A stretch of 35,572 nt of DNA from Phycisphaerales bacterium. Its GTDB lineage: Bacteria > Planctomycetota > Phycisphaerae > Sedimentisphaerales > Anaerobacaceae. A program made the position numbers and the translations under genes. The stretch's first letter is position 1; every line of letters begins with the position of its first letter. Shown here piece by piece: positions 16,168 through 24,804 of the stretch. The DNA lies in the NCBI GenBank assembly GCA_020352215.1, contig CP070675.1:40775-76346 (forward strand), written 5' to 3'. The notes under the pieces are model-generated. The model searched no databases. It saw only the letters and a list, made by a program, of their open reading frames with translations, and was not told where the DNA came from.

Positions 16168-17625
16168 TCACAACTCCAGTTTGTGGACAAGCTGTGGATT
16201 CGGTTCGCAAGACTGACGTTCTTTCGTCCTTCTGGTGACGACTGCAACGTAGCCGCCATCGTGATCTGGTTCGTCTGCCGACGGCAAGAACAACTCCTCA
16301 GATTCCAACGAGAAGTCGCGATTGCGGAGCAGGAATTCTCTGATCACTTCGTAGTTCTCAGTGTCTTGAATACTGCACGTGCTGTAGCAGATCTTTCCAC
16401 CCGGTCTCAACATTTTGGCAGCTCTGTCCAGGAGCCCCGCTTGTATCTTGATGAGCTCTTTCACTGCCTTCGGGGTTATCCTAAAACGGGCCTCGATCCG
16501 CTTGGCGAGTACGCCTGTGTTGGAGCAGGGAACATCGAGCAAGACTGCATCAAAGGGGGCAATCTGGGGCAAACGACTTTCGCAGGCTCTGTAGGAGACG
16601 ATTTCAACGCTCTTTAGGCCGAGCCTGGCGGTGTTTTCTCGGACCTTTTCGAGCCGTTCGGGATTGATGTCGGTTGCGATGATTCTGGCCGAATCGCCGG
16701 AAGCCTCGGCCAACTGCGTCGTCTTGACGCCCGGGGCAGCACAGAGATCCAGTATAGCCCACCCCGCCGGCGGCGCCAGCATCCGGACCGCCTGCGAAGC
16801 TGAAATATCCTGGACCGAAAACAGGCCGTCTGCAAAGCCCCGTAGCTGTGTCACGGCGCGTGGAGATTTTACGCGTATCATGGTCTGGCCGGTGCCGGAG
16901 TACAATTGGACTTGCGGAATGATTTCGGACTCGACGTTAGCTTGCTGGAACCTCTCGCTTAGCTCTTGTGCCGTTGTCCTCAGCGAGTTTGGCCTTACGT
17001 AGAGACTGGGTCTGCGGCTGGATGCAAAGCAGATGTCCCGGGTTTGCTCGAAGCCGAACGTATCGAGCCAGTCTGCGACGAGCCATTTGGGCAGAGAAGA
17101 AGTCGCAGCCAAATACTCTGCAGGCCGAGCGGCCGGGTCAGGCAGGAAATCGGTGTCGAACTCACAGCCCATCACCGGTGTTTGGGGAACGGTCCGCGCT
17201 GCGTTGGCCTGTGCAAGTGAGATCTGGCGATTCGATATGTGTCTCACGATCTGACGCAGGACGGCATTGACAAAGCCCGCCTGTTTGTTTGACCCGAAGG
17301 CTTTGGCGTTCTCAACTGCCTCATTGACGATTGAGTATTCGCCGGTCTGTGGGCTGTGGATGAGCTCGTAGACGCCTACTCTGATGATACTGAGCAGCCT
17401 GACGGGTATCCTTTCTGCCCGAGCGCCGGCATACTCTGCTATCACAGAGTCGATCGCGAAACGGTTTCTCGTTGCCCCCATGACTAGATCGGTCGCTCGC
17501 TGCCGCTCGTGCGTTTGGTCCAAGAATCTGTCAAGGATTGCGCCGATGTGATTGCGCGCGGGATCACACTGGCTCAGGACTTCTGCTGCTACGGCGCGCG
17601 CGGATTTCAGACTCTGGCCGGTCAT
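16168..17625 (-). CDS. rsmB: 16S rRNA (cytosine967-C5)-methyltransferase RsmB
   Basis: RsmB (Sun/Fmu) methylates C967 of 16S rRNA. Its 485 residues consist of a NusB-like RNA-binding domain (about 1-150), a linker, and a Rossmann methyltransferase with LDLCAAPGVKT (292-302, SAM site; usual GGKT is GVKT), DVPCSNTG (364-371) and YSTCS (414-418) with catalytic Cys417. The frame continues 12 codons further upstream into the end of fmt; the ATG at 17625, two bases after the fmt stop, is the better start and indicates translational coupling. The order fmt then rsmB (sun) matches the classical def-fmt-rsmB cluster. Two DnaA-box-like sequences overlap the last codons. Confidence 0.95.
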   Translation of the reverse strand: MTGQSLKSARAVAAEVLSQCDPARNHIGAILDRFLDQTHERQRATDLVMGATRNRFAIDSVIAEYAGARAERIPVRLLSIIRVGVYELIHSPQTGEYSIVNEAVENAKAFGSNKQAGFVNAVLRQIVRHISNRQISLAQANAARTVPQTPVMGCEFDTDFLPDPAARPAEYLAATSSLPKWLVADWLDTFGFEQTRDICFASSRRPSLYVRPNSLRTTAQELSERFQQANVESEIIPQVQLYSGTGQTMIRVKSPRAVTQLRGFADGLFSVQDISASQAVRMLAPPAGWAILDLCAAPGVKTTQLAEASGDSARIIATDINPERLEKVRENTARLGLKSVEIVSYRACESRLPQIAPFDAVLLDVPCSNTGVLAKRIEARFRITPKAVKELIKIQAGLLDRAAKMLRPGGKICYSTCSIQDTENYEVIREFLLRNRDFSLESEELFLPSADEPDHDGGYVAVVTRRTKERQSCEPNPQLVHKLEL

Positions 17626-17627
17626 AT

Positions 17628-18581
17628 CTACTTGTCTATCTTCACAAACATATCGCCGCAACTGGTTTGGCGACCGTTGGCGAAGTCCTTGAAGTCCATC
17701 AGCGCCGAGCCGGCTGGCTTGATCGTGGTGATCTTGAGGCCGTCGGTGCCACAGATCACATTCAGATTCTCATCAAGTGTTCCTGGCGATACGTGTGCCT
17801 GATTTGACCGCTCGACCGCCTCCGCCATCGCCAGAGTTACCCGCGTTGATTTGCCTGTCTTCTTGGAGATATAGTCCGCAGAGGCGCCCGGCCAGGGCCA
17901 GAAACCGCGTATTTTCCGCGCCAGAAGCTCAGCCGATTCATTGAAGTCGAGAAAACCGTCGGCCTTTTTCAACTTTGGTGCAAGGGTGGCTTTTGTATGG
18001 TCCTGCTCGGTGTAGACTGCGGTGCCTTTTTCGATTTCGCTGAGGGTCTCAAGTAACAGCGGAGCGGCGATTTGAGCCAACCTGTCGTGGAGTTGACCCG
18101 CAGTTTCGTCAGGACCTATGGTGGTGCTCGCCTGTGCGAGAATCTGCCCGGCGTCCATCTTCTCGGCAAGTGTGATGATGCTTATACCTGTCTGGATCTC
18201 GCCGTTGATTATCGCCCAGTTAATCGGCGCAGCGCCTCTGAGCCTAGGCAGCAGAGAGGCGTGCACATTTATGGCGCCTTTCGGCGGCAGGTCAATCAGT
18301 TCGTTGCCGATTTTCTGGCCGAATGCGATGACCACAATCAGGTCAGGCCCGCAGGATGCCACCTGCTCGACACATGCTAAGGTGTTTACGTTGTGCGTCT
18401 CAGCGAAAGGAACCGATCGGGCTCTGGCCCATCGAGCCACCGCCGTAGGACTCGGTTTCCTGCCCCTCCCTGCCGGACTCGGTGGCTGAGTCACGATGAA
18501 TCTCAGATTGTGGCTCGACTCCGCCAGGGCACTCAAGCAGTTGATCCCAAATTCTCCGCTACCGAGGTAGACTATGTTCAT
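17628..18581 (-). CDS. fmt: Methionyl-tRNA formyltransferase
   Basis: Fmt formylates Met-tRNA(fMet) with 10-formyl-tetrahydrofolate. The 317 residues include the N-terminal LGSGEFG nucleotide-fold start, the folate-contact loop QPPSPAGRGRK (32-42), and the catalytic signature INVHASLLPRLRGAAPI (104-120) with Asn105 and His107, followed by Asp143 in EKMDAGQIL. The C-terminal tRNA-binding barrel (about 205-317) is complete. It follows def by 58 bases on the same strand and is followed by rsmB after two bases. Def and Fmt have opposite tasks, adding and removing the formyl group at the N-terminus of new proteins. Confidence 0.96.
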   Translation of the reverse strand: MNIVYLGSGEFGINCLSALAESSHNLRFIVTQPPSPAGRGRKPSPTAVARWARARSVPFAETHNVNTLACVEQVASCGPDLIVVIAFGQKIGNELIDLPPKGAINVHASLLPRLRGAAPINWAIINGEIQTGISIITLAEKMDAGQILAQASTTIGPDETAGQLHDRLAQIAAPLLLETLSEIEKGTAVYTEQDHTKATLAPKLKKADGFLDFNESAELLARKIRGFWPWPGASADYISKKTGKSTRVTLAMAEAVERSNQAHVSPGTLDENLNVICGTDGLKITTIKPAGSALMDFKDFANGRQTSCGDMFVKIDK

Positions 18582-18639
18582 CTCTATCCCAAGGGCGAAT
18601 GCGCAGGTGAGTAGCTCATAGGCGCACAGATCACTTCTG

Positions 18640-19164
18640 CTATTCTGTTCGGACTTTGTGTTCCTCAGTTAGCTTCTTGAGTTGCTTGCGGTGCGCGATC
18701 CTGGCGGCCTGACCCATGCGGTTCACGATGGTGATCCCATCGATGTGGTCGCTTTCGTGCTGTAGAACCCGAGCATGTAGCCCCTCAGCTTGCTCGCTGA
18801 TATCATCGCCGCTAAGATCGGTCGCTGCAACCTTGCATGTGCTGTGACGTCGCATCTTCGTATACACACCAGGCACGGACAGACAGCCTTCTTCCCTCGA
18901 ATCGAACTCGCCGCCCGGTGTGATGGTGGGGTTTATGTAGACTCTCACGTTCTCTCTGTTTCCGTCGAGGGATATGATGAACAGCCTTAACGGCACGCCG
19001 ACCTGCGGTGCCGCAAGGCCGATCCCCTTGTGCTCCAGCATAATATCCGTCATCTTCTCCACCAGCCTGCGGATACCGTCATCGATTTGCTGAACCGGCC
19101 GGGCACGTTCGCTTAAAACATGGGCAGGATAATGCGTGATTCGGCACTTCTCAACGTCAATCAT
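18640..19164 (-). CDS. def: Peptide deformylase
   Basis: Peptide deformylase removes the formyl group from nascent proteins, using a metal bound by one Cys and two His. All three motifs are present: GIGLAAPQVG (47-56), EGCLSVPG (92-99, Cys94) and HESDH (136-140). The HESDH motif has Ser where many enzymes have Ile, Leu or Tyr; metal ligands and catalytic Glu are kept. The ATG at 19164 is preferred over one six codons upstream because GAGGGA lies nine bases before it. At 174 residues the length is normal. It is followed by fmt. Confidence 0.96.
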   Translation of the reverse strand: MIDVEKCRITHYPAHVLSERARPVQQIDDGIRRLVEKMTDIMLEHKGIGLAAPQVGVPLRLFIISLDGNRENVRVYINPTITPGGEFDSREEGCLSVPGVYTKMRRHSTCKVAATDLSGDDISEQAEGLHARVLQHESDHIDGITIVNRMGQAARIAHRKQLKKLTEEHKVRTE

Positions 19165-19213
19165 TTTCCGTATCCCTCGCACGTGGTATCAGCCAGGGTT
19201 TCTAAATCATCAC

Positions 19214-19969
19214 CTATTCATGGGCTTCGTCGAACTCATCGCCGGCAAAGGTGTTGCCGAGATAGGCTTTCCTGACGGTTTCACTCTTGATGATCTCGGC
19301 TGGCGGACCGGCTCCGATTACCTTGCCGTGGTCGATGATATATGCGCTGTCCACTACCTCAAGCGTCCTTTCCACATTGTGGTCGGTAATCAGGATGCTG
19401 ACGCCTGAAGTAACAAGTCGGCGGATCTCCTCCTGCAGATCCTGAACAGCAATTGGGTCTACTCCACTGAAAGGCTCATCGAGGAGAATCAGCGACGGAT
19501 CCGTGACCATCGCGCGGGCTATCTCGAGCTTTCGTCGCTCACCGCCGGACAGAAATCTACCCTGACTATTGGCGACTTCCGTCAGGGCAAATCGATCAAT
19601 GAGCATATCAGCCTTTCGGTCGCGCTCAATCTTGGTAATAGACATCGTTTCAAGGATCGCATACAGGTTATCGCGGACACTGAGACGCTGAAAGATGCTC
19701 GGCTCCTGTGAAAGATATCCGATACCCAGGCGGGCCCGCCTGTACATGGGCAGTTTCGTGACGTCCCGGCCCTCAAAAACGACCGAACCGGCGTCAGGCG
19801 CTATCATGCCCATAATCATTCTGAACGTGGTAGTTTTGCCGGCTCCGTTACGGCCGAGAAGCCCCACGATACTCCGCTGCTCGATAGCGATGGATACCTC
19901 GTTGACGACAGCCCTGCCGGAATACGCCTTGAGAAGGCCGCGGGCATCGAGAAGGGTTATGCCTACCAA
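19214..19969 (-). CDS. lptB: LptB-like ABC transporter ATPase
   Basis: The 251-residue ATPase best fits LptB, the cytoplasmic engine that drives lipopolysaccharide export. It has Walker A GRNGAGKTT (39-47), Q-loop YLSQEPSIF, the signature LSGGERRKLEIARA (140-153), Walker B LILLDEP (160-166) and the switch His197. YLSQEPSIFQRL and LSGGERRK are characteristic of LptB as opposed to LivF-type ATPases. No ATG fits: the frame is open to 20206, but homology begins at LLDARGLLKAYSG. The TTG at 19969, with AGAGG seven bases before it, is therefore proposed. lptA, lptC and permease genes are not adjacent. The stop is 49 bases before def on the same strand. Confidence 0.88.
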   Translation of the reverse strand: MVGITLLDARGLLKAYSGRAVVNEVSIAIEQRSIVGLLGRNGAGKTTTFRMIMGMIAPDAGSVVFEGRDVTKLPMYRRARLGIGYLSQEPSIFQRLSVRDNLYAILETMSITKIERDRKADMLIDRFALTEVANSQGRFLSGGERRKLEIARAMVTDPSLILLDEPFSGVDPIAVQDLQEEIRRLVTSGVSILITDHNVERTLEVVDSAYIIDHGKVIGAGPPAEIIKSETVRKAYLGNTFAGDEFDEAHE

Positions 19970-20388
19970 AACAACACCTCTGTCGATGTTTTCAGTGTTA
20001 AGCGGACGACAGAATAGCGTATAAGGCAAAGCCAAAAACGTAAAGTGAAAAGTGCCGTGCCAATCTGCAAAATGTGAGAGTTCTACGGTCGTGAGACCCC
20101 GATTCTGGGCCCCGAATACTGGGTTTTTCCGGCAATCAAGAAGCATTCTTGAGATGCTGCCACCGTTGAGATGGCCGTCCATAAGGACGGGCGAGCTTTC
20201 ATCCAATCAGGCCAAATGCCCTTGCCCCGGGATTCTGTCAGCGTCCATCCAGACCGCACGCCTTCGCATGGTGCGTTGGGCGCCAATTGACGAAACGGCG
20301 ATAAATATTCTGGCATTTACGCGGCATTTCTGCTATTTAGTGATTTCCTTATGTCATAAAAGTCGTCCGTATTTGTTCTGAGAACAGT
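19970..20388. other. Divergent intergenic region between lptB and the phosphoesterase gene
   Basis: The 419 bases separate two divergent genes and should hold both promoters. Toward lptB, TTTACG and TACGCT lie 17 bases apart, a weak match. Toward the phosphoesterase I see no hexamer pair worth naming, although the last 80 bases are AT-rich. The frame of lptB is open through most of this region on the minus strand, but the translated residues are unlike any ABC ATPase. No repeat or RNA was found. Confidence 0.5.
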
Positions 20389-21153
20389 ATGTTTGCTATT
20401 CTAAGCGATATTCACTCGAATCTGGAAGCCCTGACGACCGTTCTGGCTGATATTGAGAGACGAGGCATAAAGACGATCTATTGTCTCGGCGACGTGGTGG
20501 GCTACGGGGCGGACCCCAAGAAGTGCCTTGACTTAGTCATCGAGAAGACCAAGTGGTGTGTTCTGGGCAATCACGATTATGCGGTCTTCTATGAGCCGAC
20601 AAATTTCAACTACGGGGCTGAGCAAGCGAGCTTCTGGACCCGTGGAGTGCTGGAGAATGGGCAAGATGGGGGTCGTAGTGAAGATCGCTGGCGATTCTTG
20701 GGTGAGCTGCCAATGCGACAGACGCTCAAGGCCAATACGGCGATCATGGATTTTGTCCACGGTTCGCCCAGAAGGCCAATAAACGAATATATTTTTCCCG
20801 ACGACGTATACACGAATCCGGCAAAGGTTCGGTTAACATTCGAGCGGGTCAAGCATATTTGTTTTGTCGGCCATACACATATGCCGGGTGTATTCCTTGA
20901 TGAGCCGGACTTCTACCTGCCAGCTGAGCTTGGCGGCGTTTATCCAATTATCGAGAAAGAGAAGGCAATAATCAATATCGGCTCGGTCGGACAGCCAAGG
21001 GACAAGGACAATCGGGCAAGTTATGTGTACGTCAACAAAGACAAGGTGCATTTTGTTCGGTTGGAATACGATCTTGAGACCACTATGAAGAAAATCATGG
21101 CGGTCGATGAACTGGACAACTTCCACGCTGAGCGGCTGCAGGATGGAAGGTAA
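20389..21153 (+). CDS. Calcineurin-like metallophosphoesterase
   Basis: The 254 residues contain the full set of metal-binding motifs of the calcineurin/PP2A-like phosphoesterases: SDIHSN (6-11), GDVVGYGADP (34-43), GNHD (60-63), an active-site His at VHGSPR (123-128) and GHTHMP (161-166). The GDVVGYGADP variant is common in bacterial proteins annotated as serine/threonine phosphatases or YfcE-like phosphodiesterases. The substrate is not known. No signal peptide is visible, so it acts in the cytoplasm. The gene precedes yidC by 40 bases on the same strand and may be the first gene of a phosphoesterase-yidC-mnmE unit. Confidence 0.9.
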   Translation: MFAILSDIHSNLEALTTVLADIERRGIKTIYCLGDVVGYGADPKKCLDLVIEKTKWCVLGNHDYAVFYEPTNFNYGAEQASFWTRGVLENGQDGGRSEDRWRFLGELPMRQTLKANTAIMDFVHGSPRRPINEYIFPDDVYTNPAKVRLTFERVKHICFVGHTHMPGVFLDEPDFYLPAELGGVYPIIEKEKAIINIGSVGQPRDKDNRASYVYVNKDKVHFVRLEYDLETTMKKIMAVDELDNFHAERLQDGR

Positions 21154-21193
21154 GGTGGCTGATTATTGACCGGCGGAAGACGCCCACTACCTG

Positions 21194-23338
21194 ATGCGGT
21201 ACCCACACATGAAAGCTATTTCGACTTTGATTGTCTTTTGTTTCGTCGTGCTGTGCGGCTGGCTCGTCATTGAATCGGGGCTGTTTGAAGGCTCGTCACG
21301 GGCAGCAAAGCCCTGTATCCTCTTGCAGAAGACGACAGTCACCGCTGAGACCGGGGGCGTCGCGGAGACGCCCGCCGCGGAACAGGAGCGGCTGGAACCT
21401 GCCAGTTCCAACAGGTTCGATGCTGTTGGAGGTTTTGAGAAACGCGTTACGCTCGGCTCGGTGGATCCCGAAAGCGATTTCAAATTCCAGGTGGAGTTGG
21501 ACTCCAAGGGTGCGGCGATCAGACGAGCGACCTTCAGTGAATTTGACGACCGCGATCCGGACAATCCTCAGCCATTAGTCTTCCTATCCCCTGTTCGCTT
21601 CAACGACGGCCGTGAGATACTGTCGATGGCAAATGGGGGGCTGCAGACCGACGAGCTTGTTGACCGGAGGGAAGCACTGCCCCTCGATAAGATCCACTGG
21701 AAGAGCTTTGATGTTGAAACAGAATCCGATGGCACGGAGATTGTCCGGTTTGAGGCATTAGTTGTGCACGCCGCCGATGAGCCGCTGCTGAAGCTGACTA
21801 AGACCTACAGGGTTCTGCCTGACAGTTATCTTCTGGATTGCAGCGTGACCGTTGAGAATCTGTCCGAGACCGAGCAAGGCGTGCGTTTCAGATTGGCAGG
21901 GCCCATCGGACTTGGCAGAGAGGCCCTTCGGACTGATGCGCGGAAGATCGTTGGTGGTTTCATGGCGTCCGATGGAAAAGTCATCTCCACCCGAAAGGTT
22001 GTTGCTACTTCATTCTTTGGGAAGTTCAAGAACAGGTTGGGGCTGAAAGACGCTGAACTCGAGTATCTGCGGGCTCTACAAGAAATCAAAGAAGCGCGAA
22101 CCGAGGAGGATAAAGAGGAAGCCAGGCAAAGGAAGGAGATGGCAGAGAATAACCTGCGCATAGGTGCCTATCTGCCTGATGAGGAAAAGATCGCACCATT
22201 CTTATGGGCGGCGGTGACGAACAAATACTTCGCAGCCATATTGGTGCCGATTGACGACGAAGGCAAGGACTACTGTGACTGGGTGAAGGACAAGAGAGGC
22301 TCATTCCATAATCCGGACCAAGACAGCAAGGGCCAGAGCGGTGACGAGGCTATAGGATTTGATTTGGGAATTGCGCCGGTGCTGCTGCGGCCAGCCAGCG
22401 AATCGGGTAGCTCGCGGACGTATGACTTCCGACTGTACCTTGGGCCTAAGGACAAAAGCCTCTTCGACAAGAACCAGTACTATCGGGAGCGGGGTTTCGT
22501 CGAGACGATAGATTTCATGCCCTGTCTTTGCTGCCCGACGTGCATCATACATCCGCTGGCCTTTGGGATCCTGGCATTGATGAAATGGATGTACGCGTTC
22601 ATACCAAACTACGGTGTGGTTATTATCATTCTGGTGTTCTTGATGCGTCTCGTGATGCATCCAGTTACCAAGAAGAGCCAGGTCTCGATGAGCAAGATGA
22701 CCAAGCTTGCCCCGAAGGCCGAAGCGTTAAAGAAGAAATATGCCAATAACAAGGCTGAGTTGAACAAGCAATTGATGCAGCTTTACAGAGAGCAGGGTGC
22801 TTCGCCGATCATGGGGATGCTCCCGATGATGGTTCAGATGCCGATCTGGATCGCGCTGTGGAGCGCGGTGTACGCAAGTATCGATCTGCGGGGGGCCGCG
22901 TTTCTGCCGGTGTGGATTACCGACCTCTCAATGCCTGATGCGTTGGTCCGATTCGCGACTGTGACTGTGCCGTTGCTGGGCTGGAAGATAGAGTCGCTGA
23001 ACCTGCTGCCGCTCATGATGGGTCTGGCATTTTATCTTCAGCAGAAACTGATGCCCACACAAGCCGCTGCGTCGGCGAATCCCCAGGCCGCTCAGCAGCA
23101 GAAAATGATGATGGTAATGATGCCGTTGCTGTTTCCATTGATGCTGTATAAGGCGCCGTCGGGAGTGAATCTCTACATTATGGCCAGCACTTTTGCCGGT
23201 GTCGTGGAGCAGCACGTTATTCGTAAACACATCCGCGAAAAGGAGGAGGCTGAGTCAAAGGGCTTAGTTGCTGTGACGAGTAAGACCGGGGGGAAGGTCA
23301 AAAAGAAAAAGCCCAAGCCGTTCTTTAAGAATATGTAG
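21194..23338 (+). CDS. yidC: Membrane protein insertase YidC
   Basis: YidC inserts proteins into the inner membrane, alone or with Sec. The 714-residue protein has an N-terminal membrane helix (about 7-27), a large periplasmic domain (about 85-430) and a C-terminal core of five helices with MKWMYAFIPNYGVVIIILVF, the RLVMHPVTKKSQ motif, LAPKAEALKKKYANNK, and MLPMMVQMPIWIALW. A basic tail (KVKKKKPKPFF) could contact the ribosome. The periplasmic part holds a highly charged helical stretch (EIKEARTEEDKEEARQRKEM) that I do not know from E. coli YidC, and the protein is longer than usual. A second start, ATG at 21209, is possible. The stop abuts the start of mnmE directly. Confidence 0.95.
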   Translation: MRYPHMKAISTLIVFCFVVLCGWLVIESGLFEGSSRAAKPCILLQKTTVTAETGGVAETPAAEQERLEPASSNRFDAVGGFEKRVTLGSVDPESDFKFQVELDSKGAAIRRATFSEFDDRDPDNPQPLVFLSPVRFNDGREILSMANGGLQTDELVDRREALPLDKIHWKSFDVETESDGTEIVRFEALVVHAADEPLLKLTKTYRVLPDSYLLDCSVTVENLSETEQGVRFRLAGPIGLGREALRTDARKIVGGFMASDGKVISTRKVVATSFFGKFKNRLGLKDAELEYLRALQEIKEARTEEDKEEARQRKEMAENNLRIGAYLPDEEKIAPFLWAAVTNKYFAAILVPIDDEGKDYCDWVKDKRGSFHNPDQDSKGQSGDEAIGFDLGIAPVLLRPASESGSSRTYDFRLYLGPKDKSLFDKNQYYRERGFVETIDFMPCLCCPTCIIHPLAFGILALMKWMYAFIPNYGVVIIILVFLMRLVMHPVTKKSQVSMSKMTKLAPKAEALKKKYANNKAELNKQLMQLYREQGASPIMGMLPMMVQMPIWIALWSAVYASIDLRGAAFLPVWITDLSMPDALVRFATVTVPLLGWKIESLNLLPLMMGLAFYLQQKLMPTQAAASANPQAAQQQKMMMVMMPLLFPLMLYKAPSGVNLYIMASTFAGVVEQHVIRKHIREKEEAESKGLVAVTSKTGGKVKKKKPKPFFKNM

Positions 23339-24739
23339 ATGTATGACGTCAATGACACGATTGTGGCGGTTAGTTCAGCAAGCTCAGGCCCGCGTGTCAT
23401 TGTCCGAATGGCAGGGCCGGACACTCTTGACGTCTGCAACAGAATATTCAATCCCCCGGTTGCTGCAAAGGCTAACCGCATCGTTGCCGGCAGCTTGAGC
23501 ATCGATGCTGAGCTGGACGTCGATGCGAAGCTGTACGTGTTTTTGGAGCCGCGATCCTACACCGGTGACACGCTGGCTGAGATTCATCTTTATGCCCCCC
23601 CTACCGTTACCGAAGCCTTGGTAGGCAGACTGCTTGCCAGAGGAGTCAGAACGGCAGGGCCCGGCGAGTTTACCGCCCGGGCATATCTGAACGGCAAGAT
23701 CGACCTGGCTCAAGCCGAGGCGGTCAACGAAATCGTTGTGAGCTCCAATGGGTATCAGCTGGCTGCGGCGGAGAGACTTCTGAGTGGCCAACTGGGGCAC
23801 GCGACAGAGGAGATTCAGGGGGCGATCATGGATTGCCTGACTCTGATCGAAGCGGGGCTGGACTTTAGCGGAGAGGACATCGAATTCATTACTCGAGGTC
23901 AAGCGGTTGAGAGACTTACTTCGGTAAGAGAACAGCTCCGACAGTTACTTGCCGGAAGTATCAGCTACGAATCTGCAATAGACTTACCGGCCGTGGGAAT
24001 TGCCGGCGCCCCAAATGCGGGGAAAAGCAGTCTGCTAAACAAATTGCTCGGCAGAGAAAGAAGTATCGTCTCAGAGAGAGGCAAGACAACAAGAGACGTG
24101 CTCAGCGGTCTTTTGACGATGGTTCACAGCAGGTGTGTTTTGTTCGACTGTGCGGGCCTTGTATCCTCTACGCACACTATCCTGGATGAGCTGGCGCAAC
24201 AGGCGGCCATGGAGGCGCTGCACCACAGCTCTGTCGTCGTCTTCTGCGTCGATGTGGCGAAGACAGATTTTGCCGAGGATGTGTCTGTGCGGCAACTGAT
24301 AGAGCCCCAGATTTTGCTGCCGGTTGCCACAAAGTCGGATCTGCTCACGGAAGAAGAACTAACTCATCGGCGTGCGCGCCTTAGCGAGCTGTTCGGCACG
24401 GATTTCGTGGCAGCGTCTGCTCAAGACGACAGAGGCGTGGATAGACTGCGAGAGATAATTGACTCCAAGGTAGTCGAATTGGGCGTGCATTCTGGCACCG
24501 GGTGCTCACGATCAGAGGCTTTGCAGGATTCGATTGCCCTGACCGCACGACACAGGCAGGCTGTCACAGAGGCGATAGAGAGTGTCAATGAGTCTGTCGA
24601 TGAACTGAAGGCCGGCAATGATGAGATCGCGGCGATGATGCTGAGGGCAGCCTATCAGGCCGTCACAGACATCGAGCAACAGCACGTCGACGAACAGGTA
24701 TTGGATAGGATATTCAGTAGTTTCTGCATAGGCAAGTAG
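23339..24739 (+). CDS. mnmE: tRNA modification GTPase MnmE (TrmE)
   Basis: MnmE with MnmG makes the cmnm5 modification at U34 of certain tRNAs. The 466 residues have the N-terminal folate-binding domain (about 1-120, ending GEFTARAYLNGKIDL), a helical domain, and an inserted G domain with G1 GAPNAGKS (223-230), G2 TTRD (250-253), G3 DCAG (270-273; usually DTAG) and G4 TKSD (331-334; usually NKxD). The C-terminal FCIGK with the catalytic cysteine is intact. The start codon follows the yidC stop with no space, so the two are translationally coupled; yidC-mnmE adjacency is common in bacteria. The G3 and G4 departures are mild and probably tolerated. Confidence 0.96.
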   Translation: MYDVNDTIVAVSSASSGPRVIVRMAGPDTLDVCNRIFNPPVAAKANRIVAGSLSIDAELDVDAKLYVFLEPRSYTGDTLAEIHLYAPPTVTEALVGRLLARGVRTAGPGEFTARAYLNGKIDLAQAEAVNEIVVSSNGYQLAAAERLLSGQLGHATEEIQGAIMDCLTLIEAGLDFSGEDIEFITRGQAVERLTSVREQLRQLLAGSISYESAIDLPAVGIAGAPNAGKSSLLNKLLGRERSIVSERGKTTRDVLSGLLTMVHSRCVLFDCAGLVSSTHTILDELAQQAAMEALHHSSVVVFCVDVAKTDFAEDVSVRQLIEPQILLPVATKSDLLTEEELTHRRARLSELFGTDFVAASAQDDRGVDRLREIIDSKVVELGVHSGTGCSRSEALQDSIALTARHRQAVTEAIESVNESVDELKAGNDEIAAMMLRAAYQAVTDIEQQHVDEQVLDRIFSSFCIGK

Positions 24740-24804
24740 TCAAGCACATTGGATAGCGTTCACCGCGCAGGAAAAGCTGATTCTGTACGCCGGACGCTGC
24801 AGAC

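Noticed and set aside
16182..16201. Two DnaA-box-like sites
   Set aside because: Not listed as separate features because they lie in rsmB codons and each deviates from the consensus.
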